DNA of 64,000 bases from Berkiella sp964496435 (GTDB taxonomy: Bacteria; Pseudomonadota; Gammaproteobacteria; Berkiellales; Berkiellaceae), in NCBI GenBank assembly GCA_964496435.1, contig CAZBZP010000002.1:186001-250000 (forward strand). Reading direction: 5' to 3'. The notes under the pieces were generated by a model. The model did not search any database, was not told where the DNA came from, and worked only from the letters and a program-made list of their open reading frames with translations. Positions 32,580 through 40,449 of the stretch are shown piece by piece; the first letter of the stretch is position 1, and every line of letters begins with the position of its first letter. The position numbers and the translations under genes were made by a program.

Positions 32580-33377
32580 ATGCTGGAAACTGATTTTGCC
32601 AATTTACATCTAGTTGATACCAACAATGCTGTCCAAAGGCCGCGCGTTGCTGCTTTAATGCAGTGTTTAGAAGAGCATGACAAGGTTATTTTTCTTTTTG
32701 GCGATATGCTGGGTTATAGTGAATTTTGTAAACTACACACGCCCGGTGATATTGTTAAAAAATTAAATCCTATCTTTAGTGAATTTGCAAAAATTATCAG
32801 TGATACTGGTGCAAAGCATAAGATTGAGCTTGTTAAATTGACAGCAGATTGTATTATGGTTGCAGCTTGCAGTGATGATGAAAGTTTACAACGACGACAA
32901 GCCATTGCCATGATTGATATAGCCTTAGCCTTGTCAAACTATCTGATGAATTTGAACAAAGAAAAAGGCCAATCGCCACTTCATTTTCGTTTTGGCATCA
33001 ATATTGGACCTGCCGCAAAAGTGCGATGTGACTATCCACAAGGACAATTTCTTGATTGGATAGGCGAGGGAGTAAATTTGGCTGCACGTATGGAAGCATC
33101 CGGTTTACCCAATCAAATCCAGATTAGTCAGAACTTATATAATTTAGTAGAAGAAAACTATGAGTGTGCACCTTGCCAACATCAAGTAAAATCCTATGAT
33201 AGACCCGTTACATATTTTGTTGTGAGTTCAAAAAAGAGCATGCCGCAATATACGCCTTTATTGGAAACACTAACACCTGCACGTCGTAGTAATTCGGCGC
33301 TTTCTCCAGAATCAGAGCGTGCTTATTCACAAGATGATGCGTATCCAAGAAGTTCAACACCTGCAAACATGAAATAA
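32580..33377 (+). CDS. Class III adenylate/guanylate cyclase
   Basis: A 265-residue protein consisting mainly of one class III nucleotide cyclase domain. FLFGDMLGYSEF provides metal-binding D42; KLTADCIMVA provides D90; FRFGINIGPA and GEGVNLAARMEAS are the conserved dimer and active-site segments. The ATG at 32580 is preferred to the GTG at 32562. There is no membrane or sensory domain, so it is a stand-alone soluble cyclase that would act as a homodimer. The last 45 residues are low-complexity (rich in S, T and P). It is followed 9 bp later by uup. Confidence 0.85.
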   Translation: MLETDFANLHLVDTNNAVQRPRVAALMQCLEEHDKVIFLFGDMLGYSEFCKLHTPGDIVKKLNPIFSEFAKIISDTGAKHKIELVKLTADCIMVAACSDDESLQRRQAIAMIDIALALSNYLMNLNKEKGQSPLHFRFGINIGPAAKVRCDYPQGQFLDWIGEGVNLAARMEASGLPNQIQISQNLYNLVEENYECAPCQHQVKSYDRPVTYFVVSSKKSMPQYTPLLETLTPARRSNSALSPESERAYSQDDAYPRSSTPANMK

Positions 33378-33386
33378 TGAGCCTTT

Positions 33387-35282
33387 ATGCCCTTAATGAC
33401 TTTAAAAAATATCTATTTTTCTGTGGGACAATTTCCCTTACTTGATTACGTCAATATTGATTTTGAGCAAAAAGAACGTATCGCTCTCATAGGACGAAAT
33501 GGAGAAGGAAAATCTACACTTTTAAAAATATTGATGGGGCAATTAATGCCTGACTCAGGGGAAATTATTAAGCCTAATGCCTCGAAAATTTCGATGCTGG
33601 GTCAGGATTTGCCCGAGCCTAGTGAAGTCAGTGTTTATGAGTTCGTCGCTCAAGGTTTAGCGGATTTAAGCACTTTGTTGGTAGATTATCACCGCTTAGT
33701 TGCACAAACAGATAATCATGATGATGTTTGGTTGAATCAACTTAATAGAATTCAGCATGAAATTGAAGAAAGAAATGGATGGCTTATTCAGCAGCGCATT
33801 GACAGGGTCATCCAAGATCTTGCATTACCAGAAAATAAAAAGATGAATGAATTATCTGGTGGTTGGCGCCGTCGGGTTGCTCTCGCGCAAGCGCTCGTGC
33901 AAGAACCAGATATTTTATTACTGGATGAACCGACTAACCATTTAGATCTCAATGCGATTGAGTGGTTAGAAAAAATGCTGTTAAATTATCCTAAAACTAT
34001 CATTTTTATTACCCACGATAGAGCATTGCTTCGTAAACTTGCCACCAGAATTATTGAGCTAGATAGAGGCAAATTAACGTCTTACCCACCTGATTATGAT
34101 GTTTATCTGGAGCGTAAAGAACAGGCACTTGAAGCAGAAGAAAAAGCAAATGTGCTATTTGATAAAAAGTTATCAGAAGAAGAGGTATGGATCCGTCAGG
34201 GCATCAAGGCCAGAAGAACACGTAATGAAGGTCGAGTTAGGGCTTTAAAGGCCTTGCGCGAGGAAAGAAAATTACGTCGTACGATTAAAGATAAACCTAA
34301 GTTTGAAGTAAATGATCCCGTTATGGGCGGCAAAATGGTTATTCAAGCTGAGGACATTTCTTTTGGCTATACCGCGGATAAAATTTTGGTTAATAATTTC
34401 TCATTTAACATCCAACGTGGTGACAAAATCGCCATTGTGGGGCCTAATGGTACCGGTAAAACCACATTACTTAAACTACTGATTGGTCAATTAAAACCTA
34501 ATAGTGGCAAAATAAAACAAAGTCCTGTTAATCAAGTTGCTTTTTTTGACCAAAATCGTGAGCACTTAAATCCTGATGATGTGGTGATGGCCAATGTTGC
34601 CGAAGGCGATGATACAGTAGAAATTCAAGGCAAGAAAAAGCATGTGATCGGCTACTTGGGTGATTTTTTATTTTCACCTACCAAATGTCGCGCTATTACC
34701 AAAACCCTCTCTGGGGGTGAGCAAAATCGTTTAATGTTAGCCAAACTCTTTGCCAAACCGGCGAATGTATTGGTATTAGACGAACCTACCAACGACTTGG
34801 ATATTGAATCGCTAGATGTGCTTGAAACCTTATTATTGAACTATCAGGGTACAGTGATAATCATCAGCCATGATAGAGAATTTATTGATAATATTGCGAC
34901 ACACTGTATTGCTTTTGATGAAAATAATAACATTTCAATTAATGTTGGTGGCTATTCAGATTGGTTGCAAAGAGCCAAAGTATCAGCACCTAGCAAAAGC
35001 GAAGCCAAACCAAAAGAGAAGCCAGCACAAGCTAAATCTGCAGCAAGTGAGCAGCCTCAAAAAGCTAAAAAGCTTAGTTACAACGAGCAAAAAGAATTGG
35101 CATCCCTGCCTGCTTTAATTGAGAAATTAGAATCACAAATTAGCGAGATAGAAGCGCAAATGGGTGAACCTGAATTTTACAATAGACCTAAGGATGAAAT
35201 TACATCTCTAAATACAAAAGTTGCTGATCTGAAAAAGGATTTAGCGCAGGCGTATGAGAGATGGGAGGCCTTAGATATGTGA
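33387..35282 (+). CDS. uup: ABC-F ATPase Uup
   Basis: A 631-residue protein with two ABC ATPase domains and no membrane segment. Domain 1 has Walker A GRNGEGKST and signature LSGGWRRRVALAQAL, with LLLDEPTNHLD as Walker B; domain 2 has GPNGTGKTT, LSGGEQNRLMLAKLF and VLDEPTNDLD. The C-terminal 80 residues form a lysine- and glutamate-rich coiled coil, as in Uup. Uup acts on ribosomes and affects transposon excision and DNA branch intermediates. It starts 9 bp after the cyclase gene and is probably co-transcribed with it. Confidence 0.95.
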   Translation: MPLMTLKNIYFSVGQFPLLDYVNIDFEQKERIALIGRNGEGKSTLLKILMGQLMPDSGEIIKPNASKISMLGQDLPEPSEVSVYEFVAQGLADLSTLLVDYHRLVAQTDNHDDVWLNQLNRIQHEIEERNGWLIQQRIDRVIQDLALPENKKMNELSGGWRRRVALAQALVQEPDILLLDEPTNHLDLNAIEWLEKMLLNYPKTIIFITHDRALLRKLATRIIELDRGKLTSYPPDYDVYLERKEQALEAEEKANVLFDKKLSEEEVWIRQGIKARRTRNEGRVRALKALREERKLRRTIKDKPKFEVNDPVMGGKMVIQAEDISFGYTADKILVNNFSFNIQRGDKIAIVGPNGTGKTTLLKLLIGQLKPNSGKIKQSPVNQVAFFDQNREHLNPDDVVMANVAEGDDTVEIQGKKKHVIGYLGDFLFSPTKCRAITKTLSGGEQNRLMLAKLFAKPANVLVLDEPTNDLDIESLDVLETLLLNYQGTVIIISHDREFIDNIATHCIAFDENNNISINVGGYSDWLQRAKVSAPSKSEAKPKEKPAQAKSAASEQPQKAKKLSYNEQKELASLPALIEKLESQISEIEAQMGEPEFYNRPKDEITSLNTKVADLKKDLAQAYERWEALDM

Positions 35283-35289
35283 TCCTGTA

Positions 35290-35312
35290 GGGGCGAACTT
35301 CATGTTGGCCCC
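35290..35312. repeat. Single arm of the dispersed GGGGCGRACTTYATG repeat
   Basis: GGGGCGAACTTCATGTTGGC followed by CCC lies in the 57-bp gap between uup and the thiolase gene. It is nearly the same as the right arm of the repeat at 47245-47337 and related to that at 44453-44523. Confidence 0.55.
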
Positions 35313-35339
35313 AAAACCAGGCTTCTATGAGTGACAAAA

Positions 35340-36617
35340 TTATATAGCCTCTAAAATTGCCGCAACCCCCATTCCCCCGGCGGTACAAATCGAAATCAAA
35401 CCTCTTCCCTTGGCATGTTGATGTAAAGTCTTTGCAAGAGATGCCACAATGCGTGTGCCTGTTGCGGCAAAGGGGTGTCCCAAGGCAACACTACCGCCTT
35501 TGATATTCATTTTGGTTCTATCGATAGGGCCTAAGGCTTTGTCACGATGTAGAACGCTTTTGCAATAGCTATCGGTTTCCCATGCTTTGAGAGTACATAA
35601 TACTTGGCCTGCAAAGGCTTCATGGATTTCATAAAAGTCAAAATCTTGTAAACTCAGATGATTCCTTTGCAATAACTCACTAACAGCAATGGTGGGTGCC
35701 ATTAATAAACCATCGCCGCCCACAAAATCAACAGCTGCAACTTGGGCATCTACAAATCGTGCTAAAGGAGGATGGTCATGTTCTCGTGCATAGGGTTCAG
35801 ACGTGAGGAAAACAGCCGAAGAGCCATCAGTTAATGGGCTGCTATTGCCCGCAGTTAAGGATCCGTTCGCACTGCTATCAAATGCGGGTTTCAATAAATT
35901 TAATTTTTCTAAGGTTGTATCTTTGCGTAAAATACTATCTTTTTTAAGTCCACAGTATTCAAACACCAAATCATCATAAAAGCCTTCATCATAAGCAGCA
36001 TTACCTCTTTGATGGCTTAACAATGAAAGTTCATCTTGCTTTAAACGTGAAATGTGCCATTCCTGCACCATCTTTTCACAATGTTGTCCCATACTCATGT
36101 GTGTTCTGGGTTCAACCACGGCAGGTATAAGTGGTTTAAAATCATTAAGTCTAATACTGCTCATGGCTTTGAGCCTGGCAAAAAAGCCCTTAGCATAGTG
36201 CAGATTTAAAAGTTTTTGCGCTAAAACGCGACGAGTCATCATGGGTAAATCGCTATTGGTATCGACACCGCCTGCAATGCCACAATCAATTTGATGGTTG
36301 GCTATTTTCAAGGCAATTATTAGCGTTGTCTCAAGGCTGGTGCCACAGGCGCGCTGCAACGTAAATCCAGGTGTATAGGGTGAAAGGGCCGTACCAAGGA
36401 CACATTCGCGTGATAAATTCCAATTGTTAGCACTATTCATTACTGCACCAAGGCCAACATCGCCGATAATTCTGCCTTGTAAGCTAAATTTATTAACTAG
36501 GGCTTCTAAGGAGGCAGTCATCAAATCTTGGGTGGTGACTTGTTTGTAAGTTGTCATTGATTTAACGAAGGGGGTGCGGATACCACCTGCAATATACACG
36601 GGGCGTGTTGTCTTCAT
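35340..36617 (-). CDS. fadI: Acetyl-CoA C-acyltransferase, FadI-like thiolase
   Basis: A 425-residue thiolase. The nucleophile is C91 in LQRACGTSLETT, the catalytic histidine is in YEIHEAFAGQVL, the GHPFAATGTR motif carries the other conserved histidine, and the second cysteine is in ISICTAGGMGVA. NNWNLSRECVLGTALSPYTP resembles FadI more than FadA. It should catalyse the last step of beta-oxidation or its reverse. No fadJ partner lies next to it, so the symbol is by similarity only and a general acetyl-CoA acetyltransferase remains possible. Confidence 0.82.
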   Translation of the reverse strand: MKTTRPVYIAGGIRTPFVKSMTTYKQVTTQDLMTASLEALVNKFSLQGRIIGDVGLGAVMNSANNWNLSRECVLGTALSPYTPGFTLQRACGTSLETTLIIALKIANHQIDCGIAGGVDTNSDLPMMTRRVLAQKLLNLHYAKGFFARLKAMSSIRLNDFKPLIPAVVEPRTHMSMGQHCEKMVQEWHISRLKQDELSLLSHQRGNAAYDEGFYDDLVFEYCGLKKDSILRKDTTLEKLNLLKPAFDSSANGSLTAGNSSPLTDGSSAVFLTSEPYAREHDHPPLARFVDAQVAAVDFVGGDGLLMAPTIAVSELLQRNHLSLQDFDFYEIHEAFAGQVLCTLKAWETDSYCKSVLHRDKALGPIDRTKMNIKGGSVALGHPFAATGTRIVASLAKTLHQHAKGRGLISICTAGGMGVAAILEAI

Positions 36618-36774
36618 GTAAAGTCCTTTTCTTATGCGTATTTATCTATTATATCACAAGCTTACTCATATAAGTTGTATTCCCAACAACGTGGTGTATT
36701 TGAGTATATTTTGTAGTCTATGTTAAGGTGCTCTAAGCACAATTCTAAACTGGAAAGAGCATATCAGGAAGGAC

Positions 36775-37206
36775 ATGATGTATAACACAATCTTACTCGC
36801 CGTTGATTTACATCCCGCTTATGATGAATACACCACCCAACGTGCGGTTGAATTCGCCAAAGAGCGTAATGCCAAATTATTTATTATTCATTGTGTTGAA
36901 GGGATCCATGCTTATGGTGCAGCCCAAGGCTATCAATTAATCATGGAAGTTGAACAGCAAATTGAAAATGAAGCGAAAAAAGCGCTTGCTGATTTAGGGA
37001 AAAAATATAATATCGCCGCCGAGAATCAAATCGTTGCCAATGGTCCAGCGCAGAAAGTGATTGTCGAGAAGGCAACAGCCTTAAATGCCGATCTTATCAT
37101 TGTGGGAGAACACGGCAGGCATGGGATAAGCTTATTATTGGGTTCAACAGCTGATGGTATTATCCATCATGCCAAATGTGATGTGTTGGCAATAAGGGCA
37201 AAATAA
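36775..37206 (+). CDS. Universal stress protein, UspA-like
   Basis: A 143-residue protein of one Usp domain: MYNTILLAVDLHP at the start, KLFIIHCVEG, and LNADLIIVGEHGRHGISLLLGSTA near the end, which contains the G-2x-G-9x-G-S/T nucleotide-loop pattern. AGGAAGG is placed upstream; either of two adjacent Met codons could start. It is a single gene ended by a terminator. Confidence 0.92.
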   Translation: MMYNTILLAVDLHPAYDEYTTQRAVEFAKERNAKLFIIHCVEGIHAYGAAQGYQLIMEVEQQIENEAKKALADLGKKYNIAAENQIVANGPAQKVIVEKATALNADLIIVGEHGRHGISLLLGSTADGIIHHAKCDVLAIRAK

Positions 37207-37216
37207 AGAAAGTGAT

Positions 37217-37243
37217 GGGCCACCCAAGTGGCCCCATTATTCA
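37217..37243 (+). terminator. Terminator after the Usp gene
   Basis: Perfect 7-bp stem GGGCCAC / GTGGCCC with a CCAA loop (37217-37234), followed by a T-rich stretch; it lies between convergent genes. Confidence 0.65.
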
Positions 37244-37246
37244 TTT

Positions 37247-38590
37247 TTAAGCGCAGTCCAGCAGCACAGGTTGTGCGAGGCTAGGTAATGGTGAAACATG
37301 GATAGGCACAATGGTGGCATTATCAACAACATGCAAATCAACTAGCGTTGTATTGATGTTAGTGGTTAGCACATCGGCTAAAGTGATAGCATGATTTTTC
37401 AAAGCATCAACAGTTGAATTGTTAAATACTTCAGGCCAATATTTTTGTCCTAAATCCAAGCCAGTCACGCTTTGTGTCTTTAATTGCCAAGAATAAGGAT
37501 CAACACGATCTCGCTTATAGGATGGGTCATAAAATGGTTTAAAGCTGGACTCAAGCGATATCCCGTTATCTGTCAAAGCAATTAATTTTGCAGCATCATG
37601 AGAGATAATTGCTTTTTCTAGCACCATGTTATTGGCGATAGTTTTAAATTGATCATGTTCTGATTTTAAATTGCAGACAATATATTCTTGATAGGCTTTT
37701 AGATTGTCATCAAGATTAGCCGCCTTGGGTGTTTCATCAAACTCAGTATACAAATCATTCAGATTAAGTGCTTGCATGTAAGTTTTGACTGTTGCCATTT
37801 TATCTGCAATTAAACTTTCGATATTGCTAAAATCAAGTTCAGCAATATGTGTGAGTCCTTGATAAATTTCTTCAAAACCCACTTTTTCAAGAGAATCGAT
37901 TTGATAGAAACTACTTAGATGGTAACGAATGTCATCAAGGGTCGTTTCATTTTTGATATTAGGATCATAATCGAAGCTAAAACTAAAACCATGATCAATT
38001 TTGGCGAAGTTATAATGGGAGCCATGATCAATCAAGCCAACATTGCCTGAGTGGGCATCTGTATCTTTTACAAAGTTAATTGCCCAGATAGCATCCATAA
38101 AACCATGTAATGGCTTGCCATTGAAGGTACTAGGAAAATTTGAGCCATAGGGTTCATAGGTCCCTGTTTTATGATCATAAGTAGCGACATTCTCAAAGCG
38201 TGATAAGGTCTTAAAATTGTCTAATAATTTAGAACCAATCAATAAATTATGATCAACATCATTGAGAACAATTTCTGTTCTGGGGGCATTTTCACCCAAA
38301 ATGAATTGATAAATGCCACCTGCGACATATTCTTTAATAATAGATTCAGGGTTGTTGTAATGCCCCTCTTTTAAGAGCCAGTTTACCTTGTTTTTATCAT
38401 GGTAAAACCCACCAAAAGTTATACCATCGTCTTTGGCTTTATAAAGGGTGTAATCAGAATATTTTAGGAGTTCTTGTTGTTTATTGTGGGACGTAAGGGC
38501 GTTTGCAATAGGCAACATCTTTGGTTGCACAATATGTATTTTGAAGTTTGTGAGAAAATCTTCTCTTTCATCTTTAAGTGCTTGAGCCAT
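37247..38590 (-). CDS. Kinase-like protein, putative effector
   Basis: A 447-residue protein without signal peptide. The start at 38590 is chosen for its GAGGA ribosome site; the frame opens 24 bp earlier. Residues about 70 to 205 look like a divergent kinase of the PI3/4-kinase or HipA type: VNWLLKEG could supply the ATP-binding lysine, DTDAHSGNVG gives D178-x-H-x-x-N183 as in a catalytic loop, and AKIDHGFSF gives D199 as the metal-binding aspartate. This DxHxxN...D pattern occurs in several Legionella effectors with kinase-like folds. The remaining half is unrecognised. Substrate unknown. Confidence 0.6.
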   Translation of the reverse strand: MAQALKDEREDFLTNFKIHIVQPKMLPIANALTSHNKQQELLKYSDYTLYKAKDDGITFGGFYHDKNKVNWLLKEGHYNNPESIIKEYVAGGIYQFILGENAPRTEIVLNDVDHNLLIGSKLLDNFKTLSRFENVATYDHKTGTYEPYGSNFPSTFNGKPLHGFMDAIWAINFVKDTDAHSGNVGLIDHGSHYNFAKIDHGFSFSFDYDPNIKNETTLDDIRYHLSSFYQIDSLEKVGFEEIYQGLTHIAELDFSNIESLIADKMATVKTYMQALNLNDLYTEFDETPKAANLDDNLKAYQEYIVCNLKSEHDQFKTIANNMVLEKAIISHDAAKLIALTDNGISLESSFKPFYDPSYKRDRVDPYSWQLKTQSVTGLDLGQKYWPEVFNNSTVDALKNHAITLADVLTTNINTTLVDLHVVDNATIVPIHVSPLPSLAQPVLLDCA

Positions 38591-38741
38591 CGTACATCCT
38601 CGAAGAGATACCAAAGGCGCATCTTAATAGATAAAAGTGAAAGTTGTAAAGCTAAATCTAAAATATTGCAAAATATGGGAAAATTTATGTCAAATTGTCG
38701 ATGGCATAGACGCCTAAGGGTGTAATTGCTATATTTCTAGA

Positions 38742-39473
38742 ATGGAAAAAGCACTTGAAGCATCCCCTTTGTGGTTAAAATCTTTTTATGTTCACCTCAT
38801 GAAGGGTATCAAGCATGTATTAAGTGCAATGGGCTTATTAAAAAAGTTAGATAATTTGGCTTGCCAATCTCAGCGTTTTCATTATTTGCGCTCATTATTA
38901 GCCATCCACCAGCTTGAAGACATGATACAACTAGATATTCCTTGGTGGACATATGATGCCATTAGCGAAATAGATGCTCACATTCAACAATTGGGTTATG
39001 CAGCAAGCGTCTTTGAATATGGCAGTGGGGCCAGTACGCTGTGGCTAGCAAAAAGAAAGTGCAAGGTGTTTTCTATTGAGCATGATTCCGCTTGGTTCTA
39101 TCGTTTGCAGCAAAAATTAAACAATTATCCTGAAGTTGTTTTACAGTTGGCCGAACCAGTTCCTTCAAAAACCATCGATGCTTATCATTCGCAAAAACAA
39201 CCATATGTCTCGTTTAAAAATTATGTACAAACCATTGATTGTGATAATGCTCAATATGATTTAATCATTATTGATGGTCGCGCCAGAGAGATGTGTTTAG
39301 AGAAAGCTCTGCATCATTTAAAAGATAATGGTCTTATCATTTTTGACAATTCAAATCGAAAACGTTACCAAGCAGCTTTAAAGGCGAGTGGTTATGAGAT
39401 AAAGCGTTTTTATGGTCGTGTGCCGGGTTCACCATTTAAAAGTGAAACGGCAATTTTAAGAAAAACTATCTAA
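38742..39473 (+). CDS. SAM-dependent methyltransferase-like protein
   Basis: A 243-residue protein. VFEYGSGASTLWLAKR is a class I methyltransferase motif I (GxGxS), VFSIEHDSAWF contains the acidic residue that would hold the ribose of SAM, and YDLIIIDGRAREMC and NGLIIFDNSNRKRY are motifs IV and VI-like. It resembles families that modify small molecules or sugars; the acceptor is unknown. Its end overlaps the convergent ankyrin gene by 18 bp. Confidence 0.75.
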   Translation: MEKALEASPLWLKSFYVHLMKGIKHVLSAMGLLKKLDNLACQSQRFHYLRSLLAIHQLEDMIQLDIPWWTYDAISEIDAHIQQLGYAASVFEYGSGASTLWLAKRKCKVFSIEHDSAWFYRLQQKLNNYPEVVLQLAEPVPSKTIDAYHSQKQPYVSFKNYVQTIDCDNAQYDLIIIDGRAREMCLEKALHHLKDNGLIIFDNSNRKRYQAALKASGYEIKRFYGRVPGSPFKSETAILRKTI

Positions 39474-40028
39474 TAAATAAGCGATGGTTTGACGCTGCTT
39501 ATATTTGACAGCTTCATCTAGCGGCGTATAGCCATTTTGATCTGGCAGATATTTTGCCCCTTTTTTAAGCAACTGCGCAATAATTTTAACATGGCCAAAT
39601 CTTGCCCCTGCATGCAATGGGGTATGTCCAGTGCAATCTCTTGCATCAATATTTGCGCCAGCCTTTAATAAGAAATTAACACTTCGCATGCAGCCTTTCT
39701 CTGCTGCTTTATGCAAAGGAGAAATGCCACCACAAGCTTTAGCTTCTACGTTTGCACCATTATCAATCAAAAGGGCTACACAATCAGCATGACCTTGCAT
39801 GCTGGCATGATGTAAAAGCGAATAACCTTGATGACAAAGTTCATGAATATATTGGCCCTGAGAAAGTAAGACTTGAAGTGTATTTGTATCTCCTTTTTTT
39901 GCTGCCTGATGCAAAGAAGATAGGCGACATATTTCTTGCTGATTGGGTTTATTTTGGGGATTGGATGTATTAAACCAACACAGTGACCAATTTATCCAAT
40001 AATGTAGAAGAGACATCGAACTCAGCAT
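39456..40028 (-). CDS. Small ankyrin-repeat protein
   Basis: A 190-residue protein. After a tryptophan-rich start of about 35 residues it consists almost only of ankyrin repeats, about five: SSLHQAAKKGDTNTLQVLLS, SLLHHASMQGHADCVALLID, SPLHKAAEKGCMRSVNFLLK, TPLHAGARFGHVKIIAQLLK and TPLDEAVKYKQRQTIAYLLD. The repeats are close to consensus, unlike those in the four-paralog array. It is probably a protein-binding scaffold and could be a secreted effector. Confidence 0.88.
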   Translation of the reverse strand: MLSSMSLLHYWINWSLCWFNTSNPQNKPNQQEICRLSSLHQAAKKGDTNTLQVLLSQGQYIHELCHQGYSLLHHASMQGHADCVALLIDNGANVEAKACGGISPLHKAAEKGCMRSVNFLLKAGANIDARDCTGHTPLHAGARFGHVKIIAQLLKKGAKYLPDQNGYTPLDEAVKYKQRQTIAYLLDSFS

Positions 40029-40145
40029 TGCTTACACCTATTAAATATTGTAGTGCCACGCATTATTAATCGGTGTTTGCATTATAGGGAAAAGAGGCTG
40101 AAGTAAATACTTATTTAGGTATGAAAGGTGCGAGTTTTCTGATGG

Positions 40146-40168
40146 ACCCTACCTCAGTGAGGTAGGGT
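40146..40168. terminator. Long perfect hairpin after the double-glycine peptide gene
   Basis: ACCCTACCTCA - G - TGAGGTAGGGT, an 11-bp perfect inverted repeat 14 bp beyond the stop of the minus-strand peptide gene. No U-tract, so a 3'-end stabilising structure is as likely as a terminator. Confidence 0.5.
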
Positions 40169-40182
40169 GTACAAAGGCAAGA

Positions 40183-40434
40183 TTATGAAAATGAAGGGCA
40201 ATTTGCATTCTGAGGGCATGCTGGAGATACAGTTAAAAACTGCACCATGTTACCGCCCACTTCGCTTAGTGTTTGCGCAAAAGCATCCTGATTCAATTGT
40301 CCCATCATTAAGCTGCTGATGAGATTAGCAACTGAAGGTGGGAGTGTAGGGGTGGGGACGATAACAGACATAAATACTAAATTATAATCGCCACCTGATA
40401 CGGCATGAAGTTCCTTCGCTGTTAACTGTTGCAT
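40183..40434 (-). CDS. Double-glycine leader peptide in operon with a FAD monooxygenase
   Basis: An 83-residue protein with a very strong ribosome site (AAGGAGGAAATCTATG). The first 15 residues, MQQLTAKELHAVSGG, are a double-glycine leader of the same length and pattern as those at 9684 and 32351. The predicted mature part (68 residues) starts DYNLVFMSVIVPTPTLPPSV, has a helical middle and ends with a short two-cysteine segment (SPACPQNANCPSFS). It starts 15 bp after the stop of the flavin monooxygenase gene on the same strand, so the two are very likely one transcript. Could be a bacteriocin or a modified exported peptide. Confidence 0.75.
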   Translation of the reverse strand: MQQLTAKELHAVSGGDYNLVFMSVIVPTPTLPPSVANLISSLMMGQLNQDAFAQTLSEVGGNMVQFLTVSPACPQNANCPSFS

Positions 40435-40449
40435 AGATTTCCTCCTTGG

